From contig NZ_JAAHHT010000050.1 in NCBI RefSeq assembly GCF_010672085.1, positions 14,353-47,670 of the forward strand: a stretch of DNA of 33,318 bases, given 5' to 3'. The position numbers and the translations under genes were made by a program. Below, piece after piece: positions 24,870-33,318 of this stretch (positions are counted from its first letter, which is position 1; the number at the start of each line of letters is the position of its first letter). The notes beneath the pieces were generated by a model, which was not told where the DNA came from, searched no databases, and saw only the letters and a list, made by a program, of their open reading frames with translations. Origin of the DNA: Okeania sp. SIO3I5. GTDB lineage: Bacteria; Cyanobacteriota; Cyanobacteriia; Cyanobacteriales; Microcoleaceae.

Positions 24870-27026
24870 TTAATTATTAAAACACCCATCCAGTTTCTCT
24901 AAGTTCACATCAAACATATTGATGATATATAGGTTACTCTCTATTTTGACTTTTTGAATCCAACCTAAATCTTTTGGTTGTAAATAGTAGATAAATTCTG
25001 GATCGGTAGTTAATGATTTTGTAGTTGAGCATACTTCTAATTCTAACCAAGTTTCTTCCGGTTGATAAAATTTCCTCGTTACTTTGAGAATACTACCACT
25101 AGCAACTCTACCTTTAACAGTATTATCTTTGGTGCTAGTTAGCAATTCAATGGGTTCGTTTAATGCTTCACTTGGAGAGTCGCTACTACTAATCAATATG
25201 AATGATCCTACATCTAAGGATAAACTTGGAGAAAATGTAGGAGTTATTGGTAAATTAGACTGTTCTATCTCTTTGACATCCCGATTATCTGCAATCTTTG
25301 TTGTTGGTGGTTCTGTTGTCGGTGGTTTAATTATTTCACCAGCTATAGGACTTAAAAAATATGCTAATATTCCACCTAATCCCAGAAGTATCAAAATTCC
25401 TAACACATAAAACCACCAACTTCTATATTCTGAGTCATACATAGAAGTTTTAGGTTTATTCTCAACAAACTTACTATTAGAGTTGGAATTTACAGATAGT
25501 TCTTGTAAATGTGAAGTCTTAACATCTATAGGTGGGAGTGATATTTCTGTCGTTTGACTTTTAGGAGTCACCTGATAATGCACTAAAGCTACTGTTACAT
25601 TGTCATGCCCATTTTTAGTGTTAGCAATTTCTATTAATCTATCTCTAACTGTAGCTAGATCCACTTTTCCTTCTAGCAATGGCAATATTTCTGTTTGCCA
25701 ATATTCTTCTACTCGATCTTTATCACTTAAACCATCGGAACAAATCAAGAAAATACTATCCTCATCTATAGGAAAACGCTGTACCGTTGGATGTAGACTC
25801 ATTGAATTGGTGATACCCAAAGCTTGTATTAAGGCGCCTGATGCAGCTTGTTTTATGGCATCATGATATAGAGAGTAACCTAATCTAACTTGACGACTAG
25901 CAACATCATCATCTAATGTTACTTGATGACACCCCCTAGGAGTAATCCAGTAAGCACGACTATCTCCTAGATGGGTAATATAGAGTTGGTGGAGATGAGC
26001 AAGTGCCATCACTAGGGTGGTTCCCATCCGTTCACGACCATGGCGTTCCTCACGATCGTTGCATTCGCAAATAGCATCATTAGCGACACAAGCAAATTCT
26101 TCTAACTTTGTAGTGAGAGTTAGAGGATCTGCATTTTCAGGAATATTTTGCAGTTGTTGGTACAGAACTTTGATTGCTAACTGGGAAGCTTCTTCTCCTC
26201 TATCTTGACCACCAATACCATCACAAACAATAGCTACTGTCTTAGAACTAGGTGGATAGCTAATCACAGTTTGACTAGGTGGGTGACAAGCATCTTCATT
26301 GTGATCGCGGTTTGGTCCGGTATCTGTAGCTGTGGTAATATGAACGCTCCGAACTTGCGCTCGCCCCAATACTTCTAAAGCTGTATCTAGTTGTGTTATT
26401 ACCAGGTCAGCATTTTGTACCTCACCTGCTATCATTTGCTGACATAGTTGTTTCAAAAATTTTTCTACTACTGGATTAGCACTACTTACCCATTGTTGCC
26501 ATAATTGACCTAAATGCTGCAATGTCAGAGATTTTTCATCTCGCTGTAGTTCTACTAAACGTACTAATTGCCCTTCTACCCGCAGATTTTCTGGATTTAG
26601 TAGACTCGAACCTACTTTTTGCACATTCAACGGTTGCCATAGTTGGGCTATTTGCCACAACCAGTTTAGCTGTCGCATCGGTGTAGCATCTTTCCATGCC
26701 GTAGTAATTTCTGGAACTAAGCTTACTTCTTCTTGATTTATTGGCCCTCCTTCTAAGAGCCATATTATTTTATTGCCTTTTGTTTCTGTTAGTGGTGCCA
26801 GTCCAAAAACTTGAGGGATATGAAGTCTATAGGGAAATAATTTTAGATATGGTTCTATGACACCCGGAATTTCTTCGGGCATCTGGGGCATTTTTTCTGG
26901 TTGAGTATCTAGTAATATATTACCATGCTGAACTTGATAGCGCTCTGCTATTATTTCTCCTGGCCGATAGGTTTTTATCCCTTCACCTATAGCCCACAGG
27001 TAGTGTCTTGGCATAGTGTTTTCCAT
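24870..27026 (-). CDS. PP2C-type serine/threonine phosphatase with transmembrane C-terminal region
   Basis: This 718-residue metal-dependent protein phosphatase has its PP2C domain at about 228-487. Metal-ligand motifs are all present: RDHNEDA (Asp245), VCDGIGG (Asp269), LICSDGLS (Asp431) and GHDNVTV (Asp475, Asn476). Residues about 8-215 resemble a degenerate protein-kinase fold (GEIIAERYQV, a late SLLNPENLRVEG) without catalytic residues; this is inference. A transmembrane helix at about 537-560 is followed by about 160 residues that may be an SH3-like sensor outside the membrane. GGTGAGGA precedes the ATG at a good distance; Met5 is another possible start. Substrates are unknown. Confidence 0.9.
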   Translation of the reverse strand: MENTMPRHYLWAIGEGIKTYRPGEIIAERYQVQHGNILLDTQPEKMPQMPEEIPGVIEPYLKLFPYRLHIPQVFGLAPLTETKGNKIIWLLEGGPINQEEVSLVPEITTAWKDATPMRQLNWLWQIAQLWQPLNVQKVGSSLLNPENLRVEGQLVRLVELQRDEKSLTLQHLGQLWQQWVSSANPVVEKFLKQLCQQMIAGEVQNADLVITQLDTALEVLGRAQVRSVHITTATDTGPNRDHNEDACHPPSQTVISYPPSSKTVAIVCDGIGGQDRGEEASQLAIKVLYQQLQNIPENADPLTLTTKLEEFACVANDAICECNDREERHGRERMGTTLVMALAHLHQLYITHLGDSRAYWITPRGCHQVTLDDDVASRQVRLGYSLYHDAIKQAASGALIQALGITNSMSLHPTVQRFPIDEDSIFLICSDGLSDKDRVEEYWQTEILPLLEGKVDLATVRDRLIEIANTKNGHDNVTVALVHYQVTPKSQTTEISLPPIDVKTSHLQELSVNSNSNSKFVENKPKTSMYDSEYRSWWFYVLGILILLGLGGILAYFLSPIAGEIIKPPTTEPPTTKIADNRDVKEIEQSNLPITPTFSPSLSLDVGSFILISSSDSPSEALNEPIELLTSTKDNTVKGRVASGSILKVTRKFYQPEETWLELEVCSTTKSLTTDPEFIYYLQPKDLGWIQKVKIESNLYIINMFDVNLEKLDGCFNN

Positions 27027-27738
27027 CAGGGGTCCTCACCGCTTTCGGCCATTTCTTCGAAGTAAGTTAGATTTTTCTTGATTATTTATGCTGGTTGAAT
27101 TAGGTTTTTGCGCCTTAGTTGTCAGTATAATTCCAATGTCTAAAAATTCCAATTGCTAGCTAGTAATTTTTTAGCTTAAAGTATTATACCTTTTTAATAA
27201 ATAGGTTTGATAGAATCAAGAAAGTTAAGATTCCGTTCTACTAAACTTAACTCAAACTTACCCATTAGGGTTTTGGCAGTTCAGTTCCTATTTCACACAA
27301 GGACTGCTGACTATCGTCCGTAAAGTATCTTTGAGAACAGGAGTTTTCTCGCTCTTATTATCAAGCTACTGACACACATAAGTTGTAGCTTGTTGACGTA
27401 AGTTCTCTTATGTAATAGCACTTTATATTCATGCCCAACCGTGAGAATACAATTGAGAACTTGGATAAATCTATCAGCTATTACTAACTTTGATCTGTAC
27501 CACTCACGCTTAAGCGAGCGGTTACCTTACTGTAATGAATTAGACATAATTTTAATAGTATCACAATAAAGATCTAAATCATATAGAACTATATCCAATT
27601 TTTTAAGTTCTGTAGTTAGCCCTAAAAATTTTCTCACTCAAGCTGCAAATATTCTCTGAGTTATATCTCTAAGTCATAAGTTGTAGTGTATTAGTTCCAT
27701 CATATATATATTTTTCCGATCTTCAAGGAGGTCTATTT
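27027..27738. other. Divergent intergenic region, 712 bp
   Basis: It separates the minus-strand phosphatase from the plus-strand small gene at 27739, so it must hold two promoters. Visible structure: CATAAG...CTTATG stems near 27376-27417 and CACGCTTAAGCG near 27506. I could not match it to a known small RNA or riboswitch, but its unusual lack of dispersed repeats makes a structured leader possible. Confidence 0.4.
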
Positions 27739-28011
27739 ATGTCTAAATATTCTGATTCTAGCGCCTCCGGCAATTTTGGCAATCAAGAAACCAACAATTC
27801 ACAGCCACTACCTCCAATAGAAATAGATGAATTACTGACTAAACTAAAACGTTCTCATGGATTATATTACAAAATGATTAATATTGAAATTTTGGCTTTA
27901 GTCGAAACTCTAGAGGAGTTTTTTCCCGGTAGTTGGAGTCAATTTATGGCCAATCGTCAGGTTTCTATGAAGCAATTTTTGCAACATTCTCAGAAGAAAA
28001 AGATTAATTAA
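27739..28011 (+). CDS. Small conserved cyanobacterial protein, function unknown
   Basis: This 90-residue protein has a disordered Ser/Asn-rich start (to about 28) and a helical domain with LPPIEIDELLTKLKRSH, YYKMINIEILALVETLEEFF and PGSWSQFMANRQVSMKQFL. I think homologues occur in other filamentous cyanobacteria, but I know no function. AAGGAGG sits about 8 bases before the ATG, the strongest ribosome-binding site in the window, so it is probably well translated. No membrane segment or signal peptide. Not in an operon. Confidence 0.75.
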   Translation: MSKYSDSSASGNFGNQETNNSQPLPPIEIDELLTKLKRSHGLYYKMINIEILALVETLEEFFPGSWSQFMANRQVSMKQFLQHSQKKKIN

Positions 28012-28201
28012 TGTAGAGATATGATCAATTATTCTATAATCTGATAATAGAAATATTATTATCATGCTTAGTAAATAAAATTGCTCCTAATTAATTGCTT
28101 GCTATTTAAGAATTACACGATGAAGCACAGCGATATTCATTGTCTCCAGAGCTGCTAACCTCGGTTTGGGCAAATTTTCGTAAGTTCAGCAGAACGGAGA
28201 A

Positions 28202-28235
28202 AAACACCTCACAGATTAGACATCGCAAGGTGTTT
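28202..28235 (+). terminator. Possible terminator
   Basis: AAACACCT and AGGTGTTT pair as an 8-bp stem followed by TTTAATTT on the plus strand, about 190 bp after the gene at 27739. The long loop makes it weak. Confidence 0.35.
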
Positions 28236-28333
28236 AATTTAAGTAGACTATACTGAACTAAGAATCCTGGTTTCTGGATAATCTTCACGCCTAATCGCAG
28301 GAGATAGTAAAATATTCAATTTTAGTTCAGTAT

Positions 28334-28455
28334 TAGACCTCTCCGGAAAAGAGGGAGTAAGGAGTAGGGAGCAGGGAGTAGGGAGTAGGGGGAAAGAATT
28401 GATTATTTCTCTAGGATAATTGATTTGATTTTTGATGATCACCAGAGGTCTATTG
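28334..28455. repeat. Imperfect inverted-repeat element with GGGAGTA tandem repeats
   Basis: The left end reads TATTAGACCTCTCCGGAAAA and the right end CACCAGAGGTCTATTG. Inside, GGAGTAGGGA-like units repeat about five times. A related stretch, AGACTTCTCCAGAAAAGAGG, is at about 8821. Coding content: none seen. Confidence 0.5.
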
Positions 28456-28603
28456 TTGAGATAGAGCAATACTTCTAAATTCTGGAAGCTTTTGCTTTGA
28501 GGTTTGATAGGATTAATAAGTATAAATACTCACAAGCTTGATATCCTTGCCCTGTCAAAACTTCCCCAATATTTAGATGGGTTTGCTCTAATTCTTGAGA
28601 TTA

Positions 28604-28951
28604 CTATTTGGCTTCAGCATCAACATCTACTCTCGGTAGTCCTAGACTATAGTTATTGACACGACTACCAAGATTATAACTAATTTGACCTGATTGTAAT
28701 AGGGATCGGACAAAATGTTCTAAATCGGAACCTATACAACGCAGGTTATATTCAGTTAAATCTGACCCACTATAAGATTCTACCAATTCGTCAAACTTTT
28801 GGTAAACCTGCTGCAGAACACTATCATTCCAGTTAAGTTCATTGTCGGGATCGATATCTAAAGTTAATACCTGATCATCAGGAACAAGTTCATTGTTTTC
28901 TATAATTCCGGCAAAAATACGAATATGTCTAGTTGTTGACTTTAATGGCAT
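28604..28951 (-). CDS. ndhM: NAD(P)H-quinone oxidoreductase subunit M
   Basis: NdhM is a small oxygenic-phototroph-specific subunit of the thylakoid NDH-1 complex, on its cytoplasmic side, which takes part in cyclic electron flow, respiration and CO2 uptake. The 115 residues match the family throughout: [58 protein letters not shown] and the ending NYSLGLPRV. The length is normal and no membrane helix is present, as expected. It is a single gene with no other ndh genes near. Confidence 0.95.
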   Translation of the reverse strand: MPLKSTTRHIRIFAGIIENNELVPDDQVLTLDIDPDNELNWNDSVLQQVYQKFDELVESYSGSDLTEYNLRCIGSDLEHFVRSLLQSGQISYNLGSRVNNYSLGLPRVDVDAEAK

Positions 28952-29103
28952 GGCTAATTTTCTCTGGTATTAGTTTTTGTTAAATTTTATCTTAAGTGTA
29001 GTCTTGGCAGATAGTATAACAACATAGTCCAAGGCCGAATTTATTAATCAGGTACTAAATGCCGATATATTTTTTCTTCTCTGGATAAAAATTTAGCAAA
29101 TAC

Positions 29104-30984
29104 TTACTCCCATTCTGGACCATTTAACTTACCTCGTAATTGCCACTTACCTAAATTGGGGTCATCAACTTCTAACAATCCACTATACAATTCTTGCTTG
29201 GCATAAGGACTCTCTAACACAGGCCAATTTTCTAAAATTCTTTTCTCTCCATTAATCACAGCATCTCCAATAGCACCATCTTGCTCATAAGTCATCACTA
29301 TACGATCGCCTGCTAAACTTAAATAACTCAAACGCCCCTGACTATTCCATTCACTATCATCAACTTCAGTTCGATCCAGCGCCTGTTTCAAATTTGCCAA
29401 CTCTCCAACATCAGCGACTCTGGCCACATCAGTCACCCAAGCAGTTTTCCTCCCCTTGGCAACCATTGCTTGATAATCTTTATATCTCTTCTCAGAGACT
29501 GGTATCTGTAAATTCACCTCATCTCCCCAAGGTCTAGCACATAACCAAATATTCTCAATCCGCCAAATATACCAATCTTTATATTTTATCGGTTCACCAT
29601 AACGCTTTGGCAAGACTAAATGCGATCGCCCAGGTACTCCTGCCTGCAAATCTCGATCATTGAGAATTAACTGAAAAATGACTGCCCCTTTTTCCTGAAC
29701 ATATTGGTCTCCTGGACTACGACCAGTTGCCTGGAGTCCATGATATGTCCCACCTAAACTGACTACTGCATTATTGATGCCATTCGGATCACGCACCACT
29801 AACTTATAAGTAGCATATTGTGCCCTAATTGTACCCTCAACTTGATAACTTCGGGTAGGCTCTAGTAAAGTTCCTAAACTATAATCCTGGGTTACATAAA
29901 AGGTCTCCCATAAACCATTTCCTTGAGAGTAGCTATAGTAAATTGGATGACTTGCCCGTAGTTTAAATGGTAATGGTACTTGCTTACGAGCTAATGCCCG
30001 TAAATGTTCTGGGGGACGATATGTACTAAGAGCTGGTGCTAATGCTAGTCTAGCACTACTATTTTTCATTTTTTCTACGACTTCTATTTCATCTCCCCAC
30101 CATATCCAAGCTACTGCACTTAACCCACTATTCCAGGTATTGCGGTCAAAACCTCGACTTTCAGCACCCCCAGCAGTTCCCCAGCTTAGTCTTAATGCCA
30201 TATTAGTTGCGTACCAATCAAGCATTGCTTTGGCCAGTTTTTTTAACTCTGGGTCACGAGCAAAATCATAGATATTAAGCAATCCTCCAATACTATATCC
30301 ATAATAAGTAGAAGAATGAAATTCTCCTTGTCCAATAGTTAAAAATTTATTTAGTTCACTTCGTAACCATGCCTCATTTGTAGCTTCACTCGCTGGATCT
30401 CCTACAGGCCAACCACTACCATCCATCAATGCTAAACCGGATGCACGTCCCATAAACATATGATTTTCTGTGCCAGTTTTTATCCAATTTAGGACTTTTG
30501 GTCGTTGTAGTTGATTTTTGTAAGATGTTAATATTTCTGACGGCATTTTTTCTCGAAATAAAAAGAAAATTCTCACATCTAAATAACTACGGAAATGATA
30601 AATACTTGGTTTATCTTTATCTAGTTGCAGCAAAATTTTCCAGGTTTTTTCTTGATTATAAAGTTGCCCTGCTGGTTCACCTTCTACACTTAATCTAGCT
30701 AAAATTACTGGTAGTAAATATTTATGAGGATCTCCTATGTTTCTTTTTCTCCACCAATTATCTAATTCTTCTAAATCTCTGGCTGCTAGTTTCTGACGAA
30801 TTGCTAAACTTCGCTCTTGAAATTTATTATCTTCTTCCCAACTTTTTTGTTGTAATACTGTTGTTATTTTGCTTGTTTCTGCTAATTTTATTTGATTATT
30901 TGCTTGACACCCAGATGTTGTATGGCTCAAGAGTAAAGTGGTAATTATTGTCAGAAAAATATAGGATTTTTGCTGGAATTTCAT
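29104..30984 (-). CDS. Exported protein with an alpha/alpha-toroid, polysaccharide-lyase-like fold
   Basis: This 626-residue protein of unknown function has a signal segment at residues 5-25 with a possible but weak lipobox (TSGC, Cys26). Residues about 60-330 are helical with motifs resembling lyase or heparinase toroid domains: TENHMFMGRASG (Asn174, His175), STYYGYS (Tyr227-230) and WYATNMALRLSWGTAGG. Residues about 340-626 look beta-rich, as in the C-terminal sandwich of such enzymes. It may act on an extracellular polysaccharide, perhaps the sheath; that is inference and no substrate is shown. It stands alone; the start is AT-rich without a clear Shine-Dalgarno sequence. Confidence 0.7.
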   Translation of the reverse strand: MKFQQKSYIFLTIITTLLLSHTTSGCQANNQIKLAETSKITTVLQQKSWEEDNKFQERSLAIRQKLAARDLEELDNWWRKRNIGDPHKYLLPVILARLSVEGEPAGQLYNQEKTWKILLQLDKDKPSIYHFRSYLDVRIFFLFREKMPSEILTSYKNQLQRPKVLNWIKTGTENHMFMGRASGLALMDGSGWPVGDPASEATNEAWLRSELNKFLTIGQGEFHSSTYYGYSIGGLLNIYDFARDPELKKLAKAMLDWYATNMALRLSWGTAGGAESRGFDRNTWNSGLSAVAWIWWGDEIEVVEKMKNSSARLALAPALSTYRPPEHLRALARKQVPLPFKLRASHPIYYSYSQGNGLWETFYVTQDYSLGTLLEPTRSYQVEGTIRAQYATYKLVVRDPNGINNAVVSLGGTYHGLQATGRSPGDQYVQEKGAVIFQLILNDRDLQAGVPGRSHLVLPKRYGEPIKYKDWYIWRIENIWLCARPWGDEVNLQIPVSEKRYKDYQAMVAKGRKTAWVTDVARVADVGELANLKQALDRTEVDDSEWNSQGRLSYLSLAGDRIVMTYEQDGAIGDAVINGEKRILENWPVLESPYAKQELYSGLLEVDDPNLGKWQLRGKLNGPEWE

Positions 30985-31688
30985 ATTGATTTATTTCCAA
31001 TAAAATATCTCTAGTTTACATTAGATTATCGCATAAAAAATTAGGATTTTTATTTACAAATATAGATATATTATATATTATTTTAGAGACTGTTTGTAAA
31101 AGGAATATTAAATCCAAGCTTAGGGTTGGTTAGGCGACAATAATGGGTGAATCGGAACCAAAATTTAACTTGACGCACCCACGGAAAATTAAGCACTCTG
31201 GCTATTTTAATCTTTCCTTGTGCATTCACTCTCTCATTATAACAATTAATAGTAATTCGATCTATTTTTGGTACAAATAGAGACTATTGATTATAAGTGC
31301 TTGTGTTTTTGTATAAATTTATCTCTCAAAATTTAGCGCTCGAATTTACTATTTTTTTTCTTTTTCTTATTCTTTAGCAAGTTATTTATAGTATTATTTT
31401 TTCGATTTGATATATTGCATAATATCATATTATCAAATTTGATAATTTTTAATTGTTATATTGGTTGTTTCTAATTCACAAGTATATTTTAAAAAAAAAA
31501 TTAATATTTACTTTGATTCTAGAAAATTTATAATTATTAATATTTTCAGTCAATAATTTTCTCTTAACTAATGTGACATAAATCACTAATTGGCAGGAGA
31601 AATATCACTTGGACTCAAGTTTTTTATCACAGTTACTAATCGTTAGATAGGCAATACTAAGGATAGTGAATTATAGCTATTAACTTTT
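30985..31688. other. AT-rich divergent region
   Basis: About 700 bp with no gene. It is very AT-rich from 31380 to 31560 (runs of A and T). It contains the CRP-like palindrome at 31572-31587 and the leader of the small gene at 31689; the promoter of the 29104-30984 gene must also be here. Confidence 0.6.
31572..31587 (+). promoter_or_regulatory. CRP-family binding site, copy 1
   Basis: TGTGACATAAATCACT is TGTGA-N6-TCACT, close to the CRP/SyCRP1 consensus TGTGA-N6-TCACA. It lies 101 bp before the start at 31689, and the same site stands at the same distance before the paralogue at 32368. It may bind a cAMP-receptor-type activator. Confidence 0.6.
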
Positions 31689-31892
31689 ATGCATTATTTA
31701 CATCAAGCTTTTCTACCGGAAGTAATAATCACAGAATTAGTATTTCAAGTATATCGGTCTGGTATTTTGACTCAGGAACACAGAAAACAACTCAGGAATT
31801 TATTTTTATACTATAATTTGAGTGAAGAAGATACCACAGCAATTAATAGATTACTTCATGCAATTCGTCGTGGATGGCTCAAGATAGTATAG
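31689..31892 (+). CDS. Small conserved protein, tandem paralogue 1
   Basis: This 67-residue, mostly helical protein of unknown function contains VIITELVFQVYRSGILTQEHRKQLRN, a YYNLSEEDTTAINRL stretch and a basic end RRGWLKIV. It differs from the 32368-32574 product at only a handful of positions, mostly at the ends. I recall similar short proteins with the RRGWLK ending in cyanobacteria, but no established role. No signal peptide. A CRP-like site precedes it. Confidence 0.78.
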   Translation: MHYLHQAFLPEVIITELVFQVYRSGILTQEHRKQLRNLFLYYNLSEEDTTAINRLLHAIRRGWLKIV

Positions 31893-32367
31893 AAATCATT
31901 CCTAATTTATGAAATATTTAAGAATGATTAATATAAATTAAAACCCTTTTATATTCTGACTTCTGACTCTTAATTACCACTAAAATCTCACAACTGAAAT
32001 ATGATTGCTATATAATAAAATCACCCTTTTTCTAATGATTGATATGTAGTTCACAATCCTGTATTTGAAAAAAGTATTAATTAAAAATATATAGCTCTTA
32101 ATACTTTGAGAAATTCCATGTGCAACTTTTTCCAAGCAATGATATTTAGAGAGTTTTAAGCAGCATATTTTCAGTCAAAGACCTAGAACATCTGATGATT
32201 CTGTGGAAAGTTACACATCCCGTTTGAGTAGATAATTTTATTTTGGCTAATGTGATATAAATCACTAATTGTCCGGATAAATATCATCTGGGTTCAAGCT
32301 GTTTATCACAGTTATTAATTCTTAGATAGGGAATGATAAATATAGTGAGTTATAACAATTAACTATT
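31893..32367. other. Spacer between the two small paralogues
   Basis: The last 130 bp (from about 32238) are a diverged copy of the sequence before 31689, including the CRP-like palindrome. The rest is AT-rich and shows no gene. Confidence 0.6.
32251..32266 (+). promoter_or_regulatory. CRP-family binding site, copy 2
   Basis: TGTGATATAAATCACT, again TGTGA-N6-TCACT and 101 bp before the start at 32368. Only one of the six central bases differs from copy 1, while nearby sequence has drifted more, which suggests selection. Confidence 0.6.
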
Positions 32368-32574
32368 ATGAATTATTTACATCAAGCTTTTCTACCAGAA
32401 GTCATAATTACAGAATTAGTATTTCAAGTATATCGATCCGGTATTTTGACTCAGGAACACAGAAAACAACTCAGGAATTTATTTTTATACTATAATTTGA
32501 GTGAAGAAGATACCACAGCAATTAATCGATTATTTCATGCGATTCGCCGTGGATGGCTGAAGATGGCAGATTAA
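32368..32574 (+). CDS. Small conserved protein, tandem paralogue 2
   Basis: This 68-residue paralogue of the 31689-31892 protein has the same helical body and ends RRGWLKMAD. It differs in His2 to Asn, Leu56 to Phe and the last residues. At DNA level the coding part is much more conserved than the spacer, with several silent changes, so both copies seem to be kept under selection. Function unknown. Confidence 0.78.
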   Translation: MNYLHQAFLPEVIITELVFQVYRSGILTQEHRKQLRNLFLYYNLSEEDTTAINRLFHAIRRGWLKMAD

Positions 32575-33106
32575 CAAGTTCGTCATTCTGTTAAGAAAAA
32601 AAAAGTGTATAAGTATAAGAAAAATAGCCTTTTTCTAAGGATTGCAAAATTTAATTATTAGGGAATAATCAAAAATACTAATTATTACCATGCTATGCCT
32701 AAATTGGCTCTCAGGGTCTATAGTAGTAGCAAATTTTCATCTTAATATACTTATCAAATTCCCACATTAAAATCCTTAGAGTCTTTATTACTGACTCTTG
32801 ATTCCTAATCCCTAACCACCATATATATCTAGCAAAAATACATTTAAATTTGCCACAACTATAACATTTCATATTTTCCATATCTATCAACTTCTAGAGA
32901 ATGGATATTTTCAACACAAACTTTCTATCAAATCTTTAACTCATAGAGTTCTTTATAAATAAGATTCCTCTGAAACTTGATTTATTGGAAAATAATTGAA
33001 AAAATTGCTTCAGAATATAAGATAATCATGGTTTGAGATAAAAATTGTGGTTTTGGGTAAAATTAACTTAATTTTGAAGTTGTCACGATTATTTTCTTAT
33101 GCACAA
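32575..33106. other. AT-rich spacer before the phosphoribosyltransferase exon
   Basis: No gene and no clear element. It is AT-rich and includes ACTGACTCTTGATTCCTAAT-type short repeats near 32790. Confidence 0.5.
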
Positions 33107-33191
33107 ATGAGTGATCTTTATATCTCTTGGCCAGAGTATCATCAAACAATTGAATATCTAGCAGCAAAAATTTATCAATCTCAATGGGAGT
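33107..33191 (+). CDS. Phosphoribosyltransferase, 5' exon interrupted by a group II intron
   Basis: From ATG at 33107 the product MSDLYISWPEYHQTIEYLAAKIY... QSQWE matches the start of a cyanobacterial phosphoribosyltransferase whose family continues EFNQIVCIARGG. Instead, similarity stops after QSQWE, and the frame runs on with unrelated residues to a stop at 33256. The base after GAG (T at 33191) would begin the expected Phe codon, and the next bases GTGCGAC are a group II intron start. So the true gene is probably split, with its 3' exon beyond the window. A GTG at 33047 would give a longer start, but the family begins at 33107. Confidence 0.65.
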
Positions 33192-33318
33192 GTGCGACTC
33201 GTTGGCCACTAAACCAGGGAACTGGGTATAAATGGCCGTTCCAAGTCAATACATGAGGGGAAACCTCGACTTGTGAATAACTCTTATTACCTTGGTGGTG
33301 AAATTCCATCTGCCCTGT
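33192..33318 (+). mobile_element. Group II intron, 5' part (domain I), truncated by the window end
   Basis: It starts GTGCGACTCG, matching the group II consensus GUGYG. It then shows nested stems as in domain I: GGCCA (33204-33208) with TGGCC (33233-33237) enclosing a CCAG-GGAA-CTGG hairpin (33214-33225), then CAAGTC (33242-33247) with GACTTG (33268-33273) enclosing a GAGG...CCTC hairpin (33255-33267). Domains II-VI and any reverse transcriptase/maturase gene would lie downstream, outside the window. Same strand as the host gene. Confidence 0.65.

Larger units (their letters stand above)
28012..28603. other. Spacer between the small conserved gene and ndhM
   Basis: The spacer holds a terminator-like stem (28202-28235), an imperfect inverted-repeat element around 28334-28455 (TAGACCTCTCCGG / CAGAGGTCTA) with GGGAGTA tandem repeats inside, and AT-rich sequence. 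The short open frames here do not look coding. Confidence 0.55.

Noticed and set aside
28106-28469. 60- and 73-codon minus-strand frames between 28.1 and 28.5 kb
   Set aside because: They overlap an inverted-repeat element and tandem GGGAGTA repeats, and show no coding signature.
33047-33256. A complete 69-residue protein starting at GTG 33047
   Set aside because: The recognisable family start is Met at 33107, and the last 20 residues come from the intron-like sequence.

Overview
The window is from the chromosome of a filamentous cyanobacterium, most likely an oscillatorialean of the Trichodesmium/Okeania/Moorea kind; the genus is inference. Support comes from ndhM, gap1, ispG, a DUF1823 protein and PEP-CTERM proteins. 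HIP1-like GCGATCGC sites, AT-rich gene-poor spacers and many short palindromic repeats also fit. I found no rRNA, tRNA, CRISPR array or complete insertion sequence.

Layout. 1-3000: three tandem PEP-CTERM genes on the minus strand; the first is cut by the window edge and lies in a 1188-bp-period repeat that looks exact over at least 926 bp. 3000-9100: a carboxyl-terminal processing protease and ispG, separated by repeat-rich spacers. 9116-13531: a 1471-residue diguanylate cyclase with a cyanobacteriochrome-like GAF, seven PAS domains, a second GAF and an active-looking GGDEF. 13.6-18.5 kb: an island of small toxin-antitoxin-like modules (DUF433/DUF5615, Uma2, xisH-xisI, vapBC, DUF1778/GNAT, a second xisH-xisI). 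18.7-21.9 kb: an NB-ARC/TPR conflict-type protein split by one in-frame TGA. 22.4-31 kb: housekeeping and conserved cyanobacterial genes (gap1, DUF1823, a PP2C phosphatase, a small conserved protein, ndhM and a secreted toroid-fold protein). 31.6-32.6 kb: two near-identical 67/68-residue proteins, each with a CRP-like palindrome at the same distance upstream. 33.1 kb to the end: the start of a phosphoribosyltransferase gene, apparently interrupted by a group II intron that runs off the window.

Two themes stand out. First, in the 13.6-18.5 kb island the toxin-like or nuclease-like partner is damaged in four modules: truncated DUF5615, nonsense xisH, frameshifted xisH, and a GNAT remnant behind a MITE. 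The antitoxin-like partner is intact each time, and three of the modules carry a related TTGACA-N17 promoter leader. This pattern suggests that XisH is an effector and XisI its guardian, which is inference. Second, the spacers are built from at least five families of palindromic non-autonomous elements, some nested in each other. One has a perfect 7-bp target duplication and lies between the DUF1778 antitoxin and its broken GNAT partner.
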